Positions 8,667 to 17,669 of a DNA stretch of 64,000 nt are shown piece after piece. The notes below the pieces were generated by a model that was not told the origin of the DNA, ran no database searches, and was given only the letters and a program-made list of their open reading frames with translations. A program made the translations under genes and the position numbers. Within the stretch, counting starts at the first letter, position 1; each line of letters opens with the position of its first letter. The DNA is from CAYJBH01 sp964368625 (lineage in GTDB: Bacteria > Bacillota > Clostridia > Oscillospirales > Ruminococcaceae): NCBI GenBank assembly GCA_964368625.1, contig CAYJBH010000002.1, positions 82,537-146,536 on the forward strand, written 5' to 3'.

Positions 8667-8696
8667 GTTATATATTTACCACCTGCTGCATATTAT
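8667..8696 (+). promoter_or_regulatory. Possible sigma-E-type promoter before the bofA-like gene
   Basis: GTTATATA (8667-8674), 14 bases, CATATTAT (8689-8696) resembles the sigma-E pattern (GTCATATT, 13-15, CATACAAT), 6 of 8 in each box by eye. In Bacillus subtilis bofA is under sigma-E. In AT-rich DNA such a match can arise by chance. Confidence 0.3.
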
Positions 8697-8722
8697 TATA
8701 TTAAAAACATGGAAGGTGAATT

Positions 8723-8983
8723 ATGACACAAATTTTCTTTTATGCAGCTCTTGCTGTTAGTACTGCTCTTGTTATTACAATACTTGCGAAAAGTCATCAT
8801 ACCGTTAAGCATACTATCTTAAGTGCCGGTTGTGGTATATGCTCGCTTGGAACGATTAACCTGCTATCATCAATTACGGGAGTTGCAATAACTGTTAACT
8901 ACACTACCTGCTTTATTGCGGCAGTTTTATCAATACCCGGCGTAGCTCTTATGTTTGTTCTGGAGCTTTTATTAGCTTCGTAA
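8723..8983 (+). CDS. BofA-like pro-sigma-K processing inhibitor family protein
   Basis: 86-residue hydrophobic protein with two or three membrane segments. The C-terminal half carries the BofA pattern: a glycine-rich GICSLGTINLLS segment, a VTVNYTT-like IPVN region, then LSIPGVALMFVLELLL (compare GIPGVALLLLL). In Bacillus, BofA sits in the outer forespore membrane and, with SpoIVFA, holds back the SpoIVFB protease that activates sigma-K. The ATG at 8723 has a GGAAGGTGA ribosome site. It stands between rnr and a bactofilin gene. The match rests on a short motif, so the family call is good but the partner proteins are unknown. Confidence 0.72.
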   Translation: MTQIFFYAALAVSTALVITILAKSHHTVKHTILSAGCGICSLGTINLLSSITGVAITVNYTTCFIAAVLSIPGVALMFVLELLLAS

Positions 8984-9027
8984 ATAGTATCACCGTGTAA
9001 TACCAATAGAAAGGAAGAAAATTAACT

Positions 9028-9471
9028 ATGTTACTTAAGAAAAAAGACGAAAAACCTAAGAGTTTAGAAATTGAGACACACATTGGTTCCGGAGTTTGGT
9101 TAGAGGGTGAAATTAATTCTGCTGAGTCTATTCGACTTGACGGGTTTTTTAAAGGTAATGTAACCGTTTCAGATACGCTCGTTATTGGTGAAACAGGTAA
9201 AGTTCTTGGGCATATTAAGGCAAAAAACCTACTGTGCGCAGGTAAAATACAGGGAGATGTAGATATCGATGAAGTAGCAGAATTTATTAGTGGTGGAGCT
9301 CTTGTTGGAGATATAGACACAACCTCTTTAGTTATGCCTCACAACGTATATTTTAAGGGTAGCTGTAACATGAAGAACGAAGTTACAGGATTTGAGGATC
9401 AAACAGCTAAAATAGTTGAAGAAACTTTAGAACCTCAAACAGAGGATGTTATAACAGATTTAAACAGCTAA
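9028..9471 (+). CDS. Bactofilin (first copy)
   Basis: 147 residues of the bactofilin (DUF583) family, small cytoskeletal proteins that polymerise through a right-handed beta-helix. The repeated hexapeptide-like turns run about 18-112: IGSGVWLEGEI, IRLDGFFKGNV, LVIGETGKVLGHI, LLCAGKIQGDVDI. A lysine-rich head and an acidic tail flank the core. AAAGGAAG precedes the ATG. A second, longer bactofilin is encoded at 39943. Its position behind a bofA-like gene suggests, without proof, a link with sporulation or envelope shaping. No M23 peptidase, a frequent partner, is nearby. Confidence 0.9.
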   Translation: MLLKKKDEKPKSLEIETHIGSGVWLEGEINSAESIRLDGFFKGNVTVSDTLVIGETGKVLGHIKAKNLLCAGKIQGDVDIDEVAEFISGGALVGDIDTTSLVMPHNVYFKGSCNMKNEVTGFEDQTAKIVEETLEPQTEDVITDLNS

Positions 9472-9532
9472 CGGCAACAACACTGAAGTGAAATACCATT
9501 AACTGTTAGTTACATTAATTAATAATAAGCCA

Positions 9533-11704
9533 TTAAGTTCTATTTGAAAACAGGCGTTGCAACAACTTTCTAAACCATGAGGTTTGTTGCGGCTCCTGTT
9601 CAATTATTGTGTAGCCATCATCATATTTGTTAAGAAGCTCGTGTAGCTTTGTTTGTGAGTCAAATAGTTCCTCGCCTTCCTCTATTTGCTGCCTTTTATA
9701 GATACCATCCTGCTGTAAAATCCAGCAATTATAATTATCTTTAATCTGATAATCTAAAATTTTAAGCAACATATTTTTACTTCGCTCATCCGTAACCTGT
9801 ACACCAACCTCAATACGGCGCTCAGTATTTCTTGTTAAGAGATCACCGGAAGCTATATAACACCGTGCCGTATCCCCTACCCCAAAGCTATAAATACGAG
9901 AATGCTCAAGATATCTGCCTACGATGCTTCTAACTGTTATATTTTCACTTAGGTTTGGTACGCCTGCTTTTAAGCAACAAATACCGCGTATAATCAGATT
10001 AATCTTAACACCGCAGCTAGATGCAGCATATAGCTTATCGATAACATCCCTATCGCTTAAAGAGTTAAATTTTAATGTTATTGCTGTGGGAAGATTGTTA
10101 CGATGATTTTCAATTTCAAAGTCAATCTGCCTAATAATCTCTGTTTTAAAATAGTTAGGTGCTATTAAAAGCTTTCTTGGAATCGTATTTGTTCTTCCAA
10201 GTGAAAGGTCATGGAATAGTGTTGCAATTTCAGTGCCGATACCGTCATCCTGAGTAATATAGCTTATGTCGGTATATTGTTCAGCAGTTGTCTCGTTAAA
10301 ATTACCGGTACCAATTGCAGAAATATAGGTGTGTTTATCTTCTTTTACGCTGGTAATTAAACAAAGTTTCGAGTGAACTTTGTAGTTTTCAAAACCATAA
10401 AAAATTGTGCAACCTGCATCCTCAAGCTTGTTCGATAGATCAATGTTATTTTGCTCATCAAATCTTGCACGTAATTCTACTACAGCTACAACCTCTTTTC
10501 CATGTTCAGCAGCTATTGTTAAGGCATCGATGATCTTTGAATCATCGGCGAGGCGGTACAGCGTCATCTTAATGGATATAACCTCAGGATCGGTAGCAGC
10601 ATCATATAACATGGCTATAAAGGGGCGCATGGAATGAAATGGGTAACAGGCCAGTACGCTTTTATCTTTAGTAGCTTCATACAAGCTATAACCCTTTTGT
10701 GGCGATTTTGGCTTTTGATAAGGGAAAAAGTGTTTGGTATGGCCTGATTTTTGTCTTAATAACTTTGAGAGATCATAAAAACCGTTCATTCTAAGTGGCA
10801 AGCTGGAATTAAAAACATGAAGAGATGATAGTTCTAGTTTTTTTAGCAAAAACTCCAATATCTCTTCCGGCGGATTATGTGAAATTTCAAGCCTAATTGC
10901 AGCTAATTTTCTACGCTTCTTCAATAGCTCAGACATAACAAGCCGATAATCAATATCGTGTTCTAACATTGATTCTGCCATCGAAAGATCGGCATTTCTT
11001 GTTACCCTAAATAAACATTTTTCTTTAACACTCATCCCACCAAAGGCAATGTCGGCAAAACACAAAATCAACTCTTCGGTAAACGCATACCAAGTTTTAT
11101 CTTCAATTTTAACAGACACTATTCTGGGCAGTTGAGTACTAATAGGTATTAACCCCACCCTAAATTTTTCCGCGCCCTTAGTTTTTATAATAGCCATTAC
11201 ATAGCTCTCTAAGTTTCTAAGAAACGGAAATGGGTGGCGCTTATCTATAATCTGAGGTGACATAAGGGGCTCTATTTCTGATAAAAAATAATTACGCCAA
11301 AACGACAGCTGATTTAGCGGCATGTTATCAAAATCAACATGGTAAAGTTCGTTATCTTTTAAACTAGCATATAGCTGTTCTATAATGCTATCCTTGTTTT
11401 TTAAAAGTTCTGAAACTTTTGGCATAATCACAGCTAGCTGTTCATTAGGAGTTAGGCCGGTTTTATTTTCAGTAGGTTGGTTATCTAAAAGTGTTTGATC
11501 AAATAACGAACCTATTCTAACCATAAAAAATTCGTCTAGGTTACTTGCAAAAATTGCAGAAAACTTAAGTTTTTCACCAAGTGGAACGGAATCTCTAGAG
11601 GCCAATTCAAGAACTCTTTGATTAAAGCTAAGCCAACTTAGTTCACGGTTAGTAAACTCAAGATCGCTTATCTTATTTATAATGTCACTATACTGTAATG
11701 TCAT
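9533..11704 (-). CDS. ppk1: Polyphosphate kinase 1
   Basis: 723 residues; reversibly transfers the gamma-phosphate of ATP to inorganic polyphosphate. It begins with the PPK1 N-domain (FTNRELSWLSFNQRVLELA), then the head domain and two PLD-like C-terminal domains. The autophosphorylated histidine should be H444 in YKVHSKLCLI, with H601 in YLEHSRIYSFG as the second active-site histidine. GTGNFNETTAEQYTD is also typical. ATG 11704 overlaps the end of the ComEA-like gene by 17 bases, with GAGG in that gene as ribosome site. It is the last gene of the lspA-rluD-HAD-comEA-like-ppk1 run. No clear terminator separates it from the convergent bactofilin. Confidence 0.97.
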   Translation of the reverse strand: MTLQYSDIINKISDLEFTNRELSWLSFNQRVLELASRDSVPLGEKLKFSAIFASNLDEFFMVRIGSLFDQTLLDNQPTENKTGLTPNEQLAVIMPKVSELLKNKDSIIEQLYASLKDNELYHVDFDNMPLNQLSFWRNYFLSEIEPLMSPQIIDKRHPFPFLRNLESYVMAIIKTKGAEKFRVGLIPISTQLPRIVSVKIEDKTWYAFTEELILCFADIAFGGMSVKEKCLFRVTRNADLSMAESMLEHDIDYRLVMSELLKKRRKLAAIRLEISHNPPEEILEFLLKKLELSSLHVFNSSLPLRMNGFYDLSKLLRQKSGHTKHFFPYQKPKSPQKGYSLYEATKDKSVLACYPFHSMRPFIAMLYDAATDPEVISIKMTLYRLADDSKIIDALTIAAEHGKEVVAVVELRARFDEQNNIDLSNKLEDAGCTIFYGFENYKVHSKLCLITSVKEDKHTYISAIGTGNFNETTAEQYTDISYITQDDGIGTEIATLFHDLSLGRTNTIPRKLLIAPNYFKTEIIRQIDFEIENHRNNLPTAITLKFNSLSDRDVIDKLYAASSCGVKINLIIRGICCLKAGVPNLSENITVRSIVGRYLEHSRIYSFGVGDTARCYIASGDLLTRNTERRIEVGVQVTDERSKNMLLKILDYQIKDNYNCWILQQDGIYKRQQIEEGEELFDSQTKLHELLNKYDDGYTIIEQEPQQTSWFRKLLQRLFSNRT

Positions 11705-12044
11705 ATTTTATTTCCTCAAAAGTACCTTCGCCTATCCCGGCCACCATCATTACCTCATCTATAGAATTAAATTGTCCATGTTGTGTTCTAAAATCAACTA
11801 TTGCCTTTGCTTTAGTTTCTCCTATTCCTTTTAACACAGTTAGTTCGGCCGCTGTTGCATGATTGATACAAACAAGGCCGCCCGAATTGTGCAGAACTAT
11901 ATCATTCTGTTGATTTAACGGCTCTGCCAACAGTCCAATTGGTGAGGTTAATAATAGATAGCAAACTAACAGAACCGCGCCTAAAGCAGTTACTATCAAG
12001 AAGTAAAAACCAACTCTATTATGTGTAATCTCTGATGACATCAT
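11688..12044 (-). CDS. ComEA-like helix-hairpin-helix protein
   Basis: 118 residues: one N-terminal membrane segment (about 12-33), a short linker, then a tandem helix-hairpin-helix DNA-binding domain (about 56-116). Its signature is CINHATAAELTVLKGIGETKAKAIVDFR followed by VAGIGEGTFEEI. ComEA proteins bind incoming double-stranded DNA at the membrane during competence. This one lacks the longer SLBB/linker domain of Bacillus ComEA. It may simply be a membrane-anchored HhH protein, since comEC and comEB are not adjacent. It overlaps the HAD gene by 26 bases and ppk1 by 17, so translation is coupled. Confidence 0.8.
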   Translation of the reverse strand: MMSSEITHNRVGFYFLIVTALGAVLLVCYLLLTSPIGLLAEPLNQQNDIVLHNSGGLVCINHATAAELTVLKGIGETKAKAIVDFRTQHGQFNSIDEVMMVAGIGEGTFEEIKYDITV

Positions 12045-12840
12045 ACAGGTACTCTGCTACTCCACCTTCTAAACTCGACATTACCACCCGATCTGCATAT
12101 TTTTTAATCTCGGCCGGTGCATCTGATGGGACAACTGCATATCCGGCACGCTTTAACGCAGGAATATCGTTATAATAGTCTCCTATCATAACTGTATTAT
12201 CAATATTTTTTTCCAATATTTTGGCTAATTCTTCAAGAGCAGTACCCTTTGTTACGCCCTCAGGAACAATTTCAATATTAACATTACTAGATTGAACTAC
12301 ATCTATTCCCAGATAGTCGCGTAACTTTATGTACTCCAACATATTTTTTGCTGTTTCGTTATCGGGGCAAACAAGCAGCGATTTGTACCAACGATGCTTA
12401 ATTGTAGTTTCATCTGCAATTATAAAACCATAGCCCTCATTATCAAAGTGATCATATAATGATTTTGTTGGGTTGGTTACATAAGCACGATGATTCTCTG
12501 ACATAATAAGTGCCCCTACGGTCGGAAAATTTTTTCGTAGATCTCCCAATGCTCGAACCACCTCTGTCTTCGGCAAAAATCTATCATAGATAGAACGTTC
12601 GTTGGCATAATCATAAATTGCAGCACCGTTATATACGATAACAGGATATGTTAATCCCAGCTCGTTTACAAATCGCCGTGTTGAATCAACATTTCTACCG
12701 GTCGCTATGGTGAAACATCCTCCAAGCATATTATATAGTTTAACAACATCTCCACTACAACCGGTTAAACCTCCTCCGGTTGTAATTAATGTACCATCTA
12801 AATCAGAAACTACTAATAAATCCTTTATCCTTTTTTTCAT
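12019..12840 (-). CDS. Cof-type HAD-family phosphatase
   Basis: 273 residues of the HAD superfamily, Cof/type IIB group. Motif I is VVSDLDGTL with nucleophile D13 and acid/base D15; motif II is TGR (IATGRNVDSTRRF); motif III/IV is K...MIGDYYNDIPALKRAGYAV. The cap domain lies between about 90 and 190. Members dephosphorylate sugar phosphates, nucleotides or cofactors; the substrate cannot be read from sequence. The start ATG overlaps the rluD stop by 4 bases (ATGA), so it is co-translated. Confidence 0.92.
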   Translation of the reverse strand: MKKRIKDLLVVSDLDGTLITTGGGLTGCSGDVVKLYNMLGGCFTIATGRNVDSTRRFVNELGLTYPVIVYNGAAIYDYANERSIYDRFLPKTEVVRALGDLRKNFPTVGALIMSENHRAYVTNPTKSLYDHFDNEGYGFIIADETTIKHRWYKSLLVCPDNETAKNMLEYIKLRDYLGIDVVQSSNVNIEIVPEGVTKGTALEELAKILEKNIDNTVMIGDYYNDIPALKRAGYAVVPSDAPAEIKKYADRVVMSSLEGGVAEYLYDVIRDYT

Positions 12841-13745
12841 ACATCAATTTTTCCTATAAAATCATTAAAGTACTCCGGTAGGTCTGTATCAAAACTCATA
12901 ACTGCACCGGTTCTTGGATGAATAAACTCAATACTCTTTGCATGAAGGCATTGCCCATTAAGCTTTGGGTTAGATTTTTCACCATAAACGCTATCACCTG
13001 CCACCGGATGACCTATACTTTGCATATGAACTCTAATCTGATGTGTTCTGCCGGTTTTTAACCTTAATCTCAAATAGCTAAAGCGAAAATATCTTTGTAG
13101 AACTTCATAATATGTTGTAGCTTCCCTGCCTGAGGGATTAATAGCCATTCGAAGCCTATTATTTTTATCCCTAGCTATCGCTGCATTTATCTCCCCTTCT
13201 TCATGCTTAACAATACCCTTTACTATAGCATGATAACAACGTCGTATATTATGGCTGGAGAGTTGTTCTGATAGAGCTACATGTGTAAAATCGTTCTTAG
13301 CTACAACTAAAAGACCGCTAGTGTCTTTATCTATACGGTGAACTATGCCCGGTCTTTGAACACCTCCAACCCCAGAAAGGCTTTCTCCACAGTGATATAG
13401 CAATGCATTAACAAGGGTAGAATCCGGATTTCCGGCACCGGGATGAACCACCATTCCTTTTTCTTTATTTACTACTATTAAATCATCATCTTCATAAACA
13501 ATGTTAAGGGGAATTTGTTGTGGTAATGCTGTTGCACTAATTGGATCAGGAAGATTTACCTCTACTATGTCTCCCAATATAAGAAGATAATTCTTTTTCA
13601 TCTTCCTACCAGACACAAGAACATCCCCCTGCTCAATCAACCTTGCGGCAGCCGAACGGGAGATGTCTTCGCATAAACCGGAAACTAAGACATCTAATCT
13701 CTGTCCTACCCCTGTTTCAATAACCGTGTGATCAACTCTGTTCAA
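12837..13745 (-). CDS. rluD: RluA/RluD-family pseudouridine synthase
   Basis: 302 residues. An S4 RNA-binding domain (about 14-75) precedes the RluA-type catalytic domain. The catalytic aspartate is D139 in HRIDKDTSGLLVVAKN, and LKTGRTHQIRVH is also typical. It converts uridines of 23S rRNA to pseudouridine; its position directly after lspA matches ylyB/rluD of Bacillus. The start is TTG 13745, 4 bases behind AAGGAG inside the end of lspA (14-base overlap). Confidence 0.94.
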   Translation of the reverse strand: MNRVDHTVIETGVGQRLDVLVSGLCEDISRSAAARLIEQGDVLVSGRKMKKNYLLILGDIVEVNLPDPISATALPQQIPLNIVYEDDDLIVVNKEKGMVVHPGAGNPDSTLVNALLYHCGESLSGVGGVQRPGIVHRIDKDTSGLLVVAKNDFTHVALSEQLSSHNIRRCYHAIVKGIVKHEEGEINAAIARDKNNRLRMAINPSGREATTYYEVLQRYFRFSYLRLRLKTGRTHQIRVHMQSIGHPVAGDSVYGEKSNPKLNGQCLHAKSIEFIHPRTGAVMSFDTDLPEYFNDFIGKIDV

Positions 13746-14214
13746 CTTTCTCCTTTTTCACCTTTATTTCGGATACTATCATATAAACTGCATAAAGTGC
13801 AACACCGATGGTTATATAACAATCGGCAACATTAAACACAGCAAAATCAATAAAGGTAAAGTTAAAAAAGTCAACAACATGTCCGTATAGAATTCTATCT
13901 ATAAGATTACCTAATCCACCGGAGATTATCATAAGAAAAAACACATCGTAATATCCTCCACCTAGTTTACCCATAAACAAAAGTACGATTAAAACAAAAA
14001 CCGTTACTAGTGGAAGTACTACTACCATAAACCACGATCCTGAAAACATGCTAAACGCAACCCCTTCATTTAACACATAGACCAACTCCAGCCCAGGTAT
14101 AAAAGAGGAGTGGCCTATGGGTTTTAAATAGGTTGTAGCCAGCTGCTTTGTTATAAAGTCGATAGCTATTAAAATTATCATTACCAGAGGATACAAAATA
14201 AATTTTTTTTTCAT
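13732..14214 (-). CDS. lspA: Lipoprotein signal peptidase (signal peptidase II)
   Basis: 160 residues with four membrane segments. The two catalytic aspartates are D106 (GGLGNLIDRI) and D131 (FNVADCYI); NEGVAFSM and VVDFFNF are also conserved. It cleaves lipid-modified prolipoproteins before the lipobox cysteine, matching the lipoproteins encoded elsewhere in the window (2516, 3054). It is followed immediately by rluD. Confidence 0.97.
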   Translation of the reverse strand: MKKKFILYPLVMIILIAIDFITKQLATTYLKPIGHSSFIPGLELVYVLNEGVAFSMFSGSWFMVVVLPLVTVFVLIVLLFMGKLGGGYYDVFFLMIISGGLGNLIDRILYGHVVDFFNFTFIDFAVFNVADCYITIGVALYAVYMIVSEIKVKKEKVEQS

Positions 14215-14241
14215 AACTTTCCAAATGATTTAGCACACTGT

Positions 14242-15231
14242 TTAATCTAGTTCAAAATTATCATAATGATCAAACAATGAAACTCTTCCGGTTGGAACAG
14301 GCGCTTTTGACCTTTGTTCCTCTATTGCCGCCTTATGTGACAAGGACTCGTTTGTTTCCTGTTGCTCCTCTTCTGTTACAAGCGGTATAATCGGTCCTAT
14401 TTCACTTGTGGCAAATGCTGCATTTCTTTTTGCTACTGCTAACTCTTTTTCCTCCTGAGTAAGCTCTGAGGTGGCCTCACGAGGTCTATATGACTGCTCA
14501 AAACCGTAAGCTGCCGATGTCTGTTGTTGCTGTTGATTATCGTCGGTCATCATGGCGGCTAATGGATCTATTTGCGGTTGAGGTTGTTGAGACTGTTGTG
14601 CAACAGTAATTGGCACGGGAGCCGGTTCTACATCCGGAGATAGCATTGGTGCTACAGGCGGAGTAAACATTTCCTCACGAGGCTCGGTAAGGGTTGGCGC
14701 AGCCTCCTGCATGTCTGCTTTTTGACGCTCATTAAAGTCTTTGTCAATCTTTTCAAAATAGTTAACAGGAATATGCTCTTCCTTCTCATCTACCGGAAGA
14801 TTGCTAAGTAACTCAATATGTTTTTTATAGGCATCAATAACATTTGAGCGGAATATCGATACCTCCTGCTGCATGCGAGTTAATCTAATATGTTCGGCAT
14901 GAACCTTTTCCATAGCAATATCAAAGTCACGATCGGCCTTCACCTTCGCTTCTTTTAAAATATGTTCAGCCTTTTGGTTAGCTTCACGTATAACACTTTC
15001 ACCAAGACGCTGGGCGTTAATAAGGGCAGCTTTTAGAGCTTCCTCATCATTACGGTACCCCTCAATGCTGTCGGCAAGTATATACACTTTGTTTTCAAGC
15101 TCTTTGTTTTCCTCCATTAATTTTTCAAGCTGCTGGGCAACCTGAACAATGAAGTCATCTACGTCCTCCGGACGGTACCCTCTGACAATTCTATCAAAAG
15201 TTACAGATTTTATCTGTTCTAAGCTAAGCAT
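14242..15231 (-). CDS. divIVA: DivIVA-domain cell-division protein
   Basis: 329 residues. The N-terminal DivIVA lipid-binding motif (MLSLEQIKSVTFDRIVRGY, with RPEDVDDFI) is followed by a long coiled coil to about residue 170. The C-terminal half is low-complexity, rich in Gln and Pro (a QQQQQ run near 235), and probably disordered. DivIVA marks curved membranes at poles and septa. It follows sepF, as in the ylm/sepF/divIVA cluster of other Firmicutes, but ylmG and ylmH, normally between them, are absent. The protein is about twice the length of Bacillus DivIVA because of the tail. AAGGAG lies upstream. Confidence 0.93.
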   Translation of the reverse strand: MLSLEQIKSVTFDRIVRGYRPEDVDDFIVQVAQQLEKLMEENKELENKVYILADSIEGYRNDEEALKAALINAQRLGESVIREANQKAEHILKEAKVKADRDFDIAMEKVHAEHIRLTRMQQEVSIFRSNVIDAYKKHIELLSNLPVDEKEEHIPVNYFEKIDKDFNERQKADMQEAAPTLTEPREEMFTPPVAPMLSPDVEPAPVPITVAQQSQQPQPQIDPLAAMMTDDNQQQQQTSAAYGFEQSYRPREATSELTQEEKELAVAKRNAAFATSEIGPIIPLVTEEEQQETNESLSHKAAIEEQRSKAPVPTGRVSLFDHYDNFELD

Positions 15232-15290
15232 CTAATAACCGCTCCTTTCTGCCTGTCTCTAACGCCATTACATTCCATAACGTAAAATTA

Positions 15291-15734
15291 TTAGTTAAAA
15301 TATAATCCGTTATTTTCAAGTTCACCCAGTATATTATTATCCATAAAGTCTACATTGTAAGGTGTGATAATAAATGTAGCGTTTGCTACAAGCTGAATAT
15401 TACCTTTGTTTGCATAGGCAACACCTGTTAGGAAGTCAATAAGTCGACGACTAACCTCTTTAGGAGCCGACTCAAGGTTAAGAACAACCGTACGTTTCGC
15501 ATTAAGATGATCGGCTACTGCAGGTGCATCATCAAACTTTTCGGGCTTTGCCAATACAACCTGTAGCTGAGTTGTTGCATTGATATTAACCACCTTGCTA
15601 CGTTTTGCGCTTTCATATTGCGGTTTTTCATCTTCATAATTTTTAGGATGATTGGCCACGAACTCCATATCATCATTATACTCATCATCAATCGGCACAC
15701 CCATCATGTCCTTAAACTTGTCAAATAATCCCAT
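15291..15734 (-). CDS. sepF: Cell division protein SepF
   Basis: 147 residues. The N-terminal amphipathic membrane-binding helix (MGLFDKFKDMMG) is followed by an acidic linker and the SepF core (about 62-145), with FDDAPAVADHLNAKRTVVLNLE and DFLTGVAYANKGNIQLVANATFIITP. SepF ties FtsZ polymers to the membrane. GGAGATAAC precedes ATG. It lies between ylmE and divIVA. A 59-base gap separates it from divIVA. Confidence 0.95.
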   Translation of the reverse strand: MGLFDKFKDMMGVPIDDEYNDDMEFVANHPKNYEDEKPQYESAKRSKVVNINATTQLQVVLAKPEKFDDAPAVADHLNAKRTVVLNLESAPKEVSRRLIDFLTGVAYANKGNIQLVANATFIITPYNVDFMDNNILGELENNGLYFN

Positions 15735-15751
15735 TGTTATCTCCTGTTTTT

Positions 15752-16453
15752 CTAACTTCTGCTTCCAAAAATAGCACTTCCTATTCTCACAAGATTAGCG
15801 CCATGTTCTATTGCTAATTCGTAATCTTCCGACATTCCCATAGATAATATATCAATATTATTTATATTATGCCTCTTTTTTCCCTTAATGTCAATATATA
15901 GATTGAACATATCCATAAAAAATTTTTTCTCAGTACCTGTTGAGGTGTATGGAGGTATACACATTATACCTCTAAGTCGTAAAAGATTACACTCCGATAG
16001 ATAATCAACAAGTTCAAAAACATCTTCGGTAAAGACTCCGGTTTTATTTGATTCCCTTCCAATATTAACCTCAATTAACACGTCAAGGGTTTGGTTGGTT
16101 TTCATTAGCTCCTTTTGCAATTTATCGGCAAGGTTCTTACTATCCAGCGTCTGCAACATGGTTATATGAGGTAACAATGCTTTTATCTTGTTACTTTGCA
16201 GATGTCCAATCATATGCAATTCTCTACAGTTAATTTGCGGCGCTTTAAGCGTTAACTCGTTTACATAATTTTCTCCAATTATGTCTACACCAAATTCTAT
16301 TGCCTTGTTAATTGCAGCTACCGGAACCTTTTTGGTAACCGCAAGCAGTCTTATATCTTCACGTTTCCGGCCAGATCTTTCTGCTGCTGATGTAATTCTC
16401 TCCTCAATTTGCTTTAGGTTTTCAACAACATAATTATAAGAATTTTCCGTCAT
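15752..16453 (-). CDS. ylmE: YggS/YlmE-family PLP-binding protein
   Basis: 233 residues from ATG 16453, chosen because AAGGAAGG precedes it; a TTG eight codons earlier is possible. Single-domain TIM barrel of the PLP homeostasis family. The PLP lysine lies in LLAVTKKVP (K41), and IGENYVNELTLKAP and MIGHLQSNK are diagnostic. The C-terminal SMGMSEDYELAIEHGANLVRIGSAIFG segment binds the phosphate. It buffers pyridoxal phosphate rather than catalysing a known reaction. It overlaps the HlyD-like gene by 20 bases and precedes sepF, as in Bacillus. Confidence 0.95.
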   Translation of the reverse strand: MTENSYNYVVENLKQIEERITSAAERSGRKREDIRLLAVTKKVPVAAINKAIEFGVDIIGENYVNELTLKAPQINCRELHMIGHLQSNKIKALLPHITMLQTLDSKNLADKLQKELMKTNQTLDVLIEVNIGRESNKTGVFTEDVFELVDYLSECNLLRLRGIMCIPPYTSTGTEKKFFMDMFNLYIDIKGKKRHNINNIDILSMGMSEDYELAIEHGANLVRIGSAIFGSRS

Positions 16454-17669
16454 ATAAATTCCTTCCTTCAACAACAATTACATCGTATAACTTGACTTCA
16501 TTTTCCTCATCATTTTCAAATGGAAGTATCATATACTCATCATTTTCAAACAATGGAGCTATCTTCTTAAACTGAATTAGGTTACCAAACTGAACAAAAA
16601 CTCCTTTTTCACCATCAATGATTCTAAGAGCATCACGACTAACCATTATACCACTAAAGTTTCTAATTAATATCTCACTGTCGGTTAACCTTAAAGTAGA
16701 AACATCCTGCGTTAAGGTCTCACATCTAAACTGTAGTAAAACCTGACCGCTCTCATCAGGTTCATCCATCCGAACAAGCTCTACCGGAACTGCCTGTGAA
16801 CCGGTATCTGCAAATGAGATTTCATAGTTTCCACCTAATCTTAGTCTCCCACTGTCTACCTCGGAAATCAAGCAGTAGTAATCCCATCGGTAATCTAATA
16901 CTATTTTCCCAACTAAATCTTCCTGTATCGACATATCCTTGGCAAGCTCTATCTCCTTAGCTAATTGCTCTGATGTCCATTGAGCCGCTATGGTACTACT
17001 GTAAAGAATCTCTCCTCCGTCGGTATTTCTAAAAAAGTAACCAACCTCAGGAGAAGTAATAACACTATTGGGGATTGTTTGACTAGATAATGCGCTAACG
17101 GTAGACTGTGCCTCTGCAAGAGCCGGCGAAACATCGCAGGATACACCCATAGCCAGCTGCATTTTGTTATAGTTTAATAACAGCTCATTTTTATGATCAT
17201 GAATACCTGTGAGATCCCCACCATTTACTACATCTAGTAACTCATAATATGCGTCTAGTTGTTGCTTTGCTATATTAGATATATCGCCTGTAATATTATC
17301 TGCAGTAATCTCAGAGTCCATTAGCACCTTCAGTTCAGCCTGCTCGCGAACCAGCCTTACGTTATCCTGAGCGGTATCGATATCGGTATATACATAAGCA
17401 ATCTCGCTCTCCTTGCTGATTCGTTCACCCTCAACCGGAATATATCTTAACACCCCTTGAGCATCCGATTCTATCAGCATTTCGTCCCTTACCGCAATAC
17501 CTACAGTTGATATACTCTCGCTTAGCTCATATTCAACCGCAATCTGGGTAATGTAGTTGTTCTGAAAGGCTAAAAAAACCTGTACTGATAGGTACACAAC
17601 AGGAATAAGGAATAGCAAAAACATTCCTTTTTTTAGGTATTTAAATAATCTGACTTTAAATAACCTCAA
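16434..17669 (-). CDS. HlyD-like membrane-anchored protein
   Basis: 411 residues. One membrane segment (about 15-33) is followed by an extracytoplasmic region resembling the HlyD/membrane-fusion type: a biotinyl-lipoyl-like segment around 55-90 (AQGVLRYIPVEGERISKESE) and a predicted helical stretch about 95-210. The C-terminal half is beta-rich. No transporter gene is adjacent, so an efflux role is doubtful. Its fixed-looking position between miaA and ylmE-sepF suggests an envelope or division role (inference). It starts at TTG 17669, overlapping the miaA stop as TTGA. Confidence 0.7.
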   Translation of the reverse strand: MRLFKVRLFKYLKKGMFLLFLIPVVYLSVQVFLAFQNNYITQIAVEYELSESISTVGIAVRDEMLIESDAQGVLRYIPVEGERISKESEIAYVYTDIDTAQDNVRLVREQAELKVLMDSEITADNITGDISNIAKQQLDAYYELLDVVNGGDLTGIHDHKNELLLNYNKMQLAMGVSCDVSPALAEAQSTVSALSSQTIPNSVITSPEVGYFFRNTDGGEILYSSTIAAQWTSEQLAKEIELAKDMSIQEDLVGKIVLDYRWDYYCLISEVDSGRLRLGGNYEISFADTGSQAVPVELVRMDEPDESGQVLLQFRCETLTQDVSTLRLTDSEILIRNFSGIMVSRDALRIIDGEKGVFVQFGNLIQFKKIAPLFENDEYMILPFENDEENEVKLYDVIVVEGRNLYDGKFL

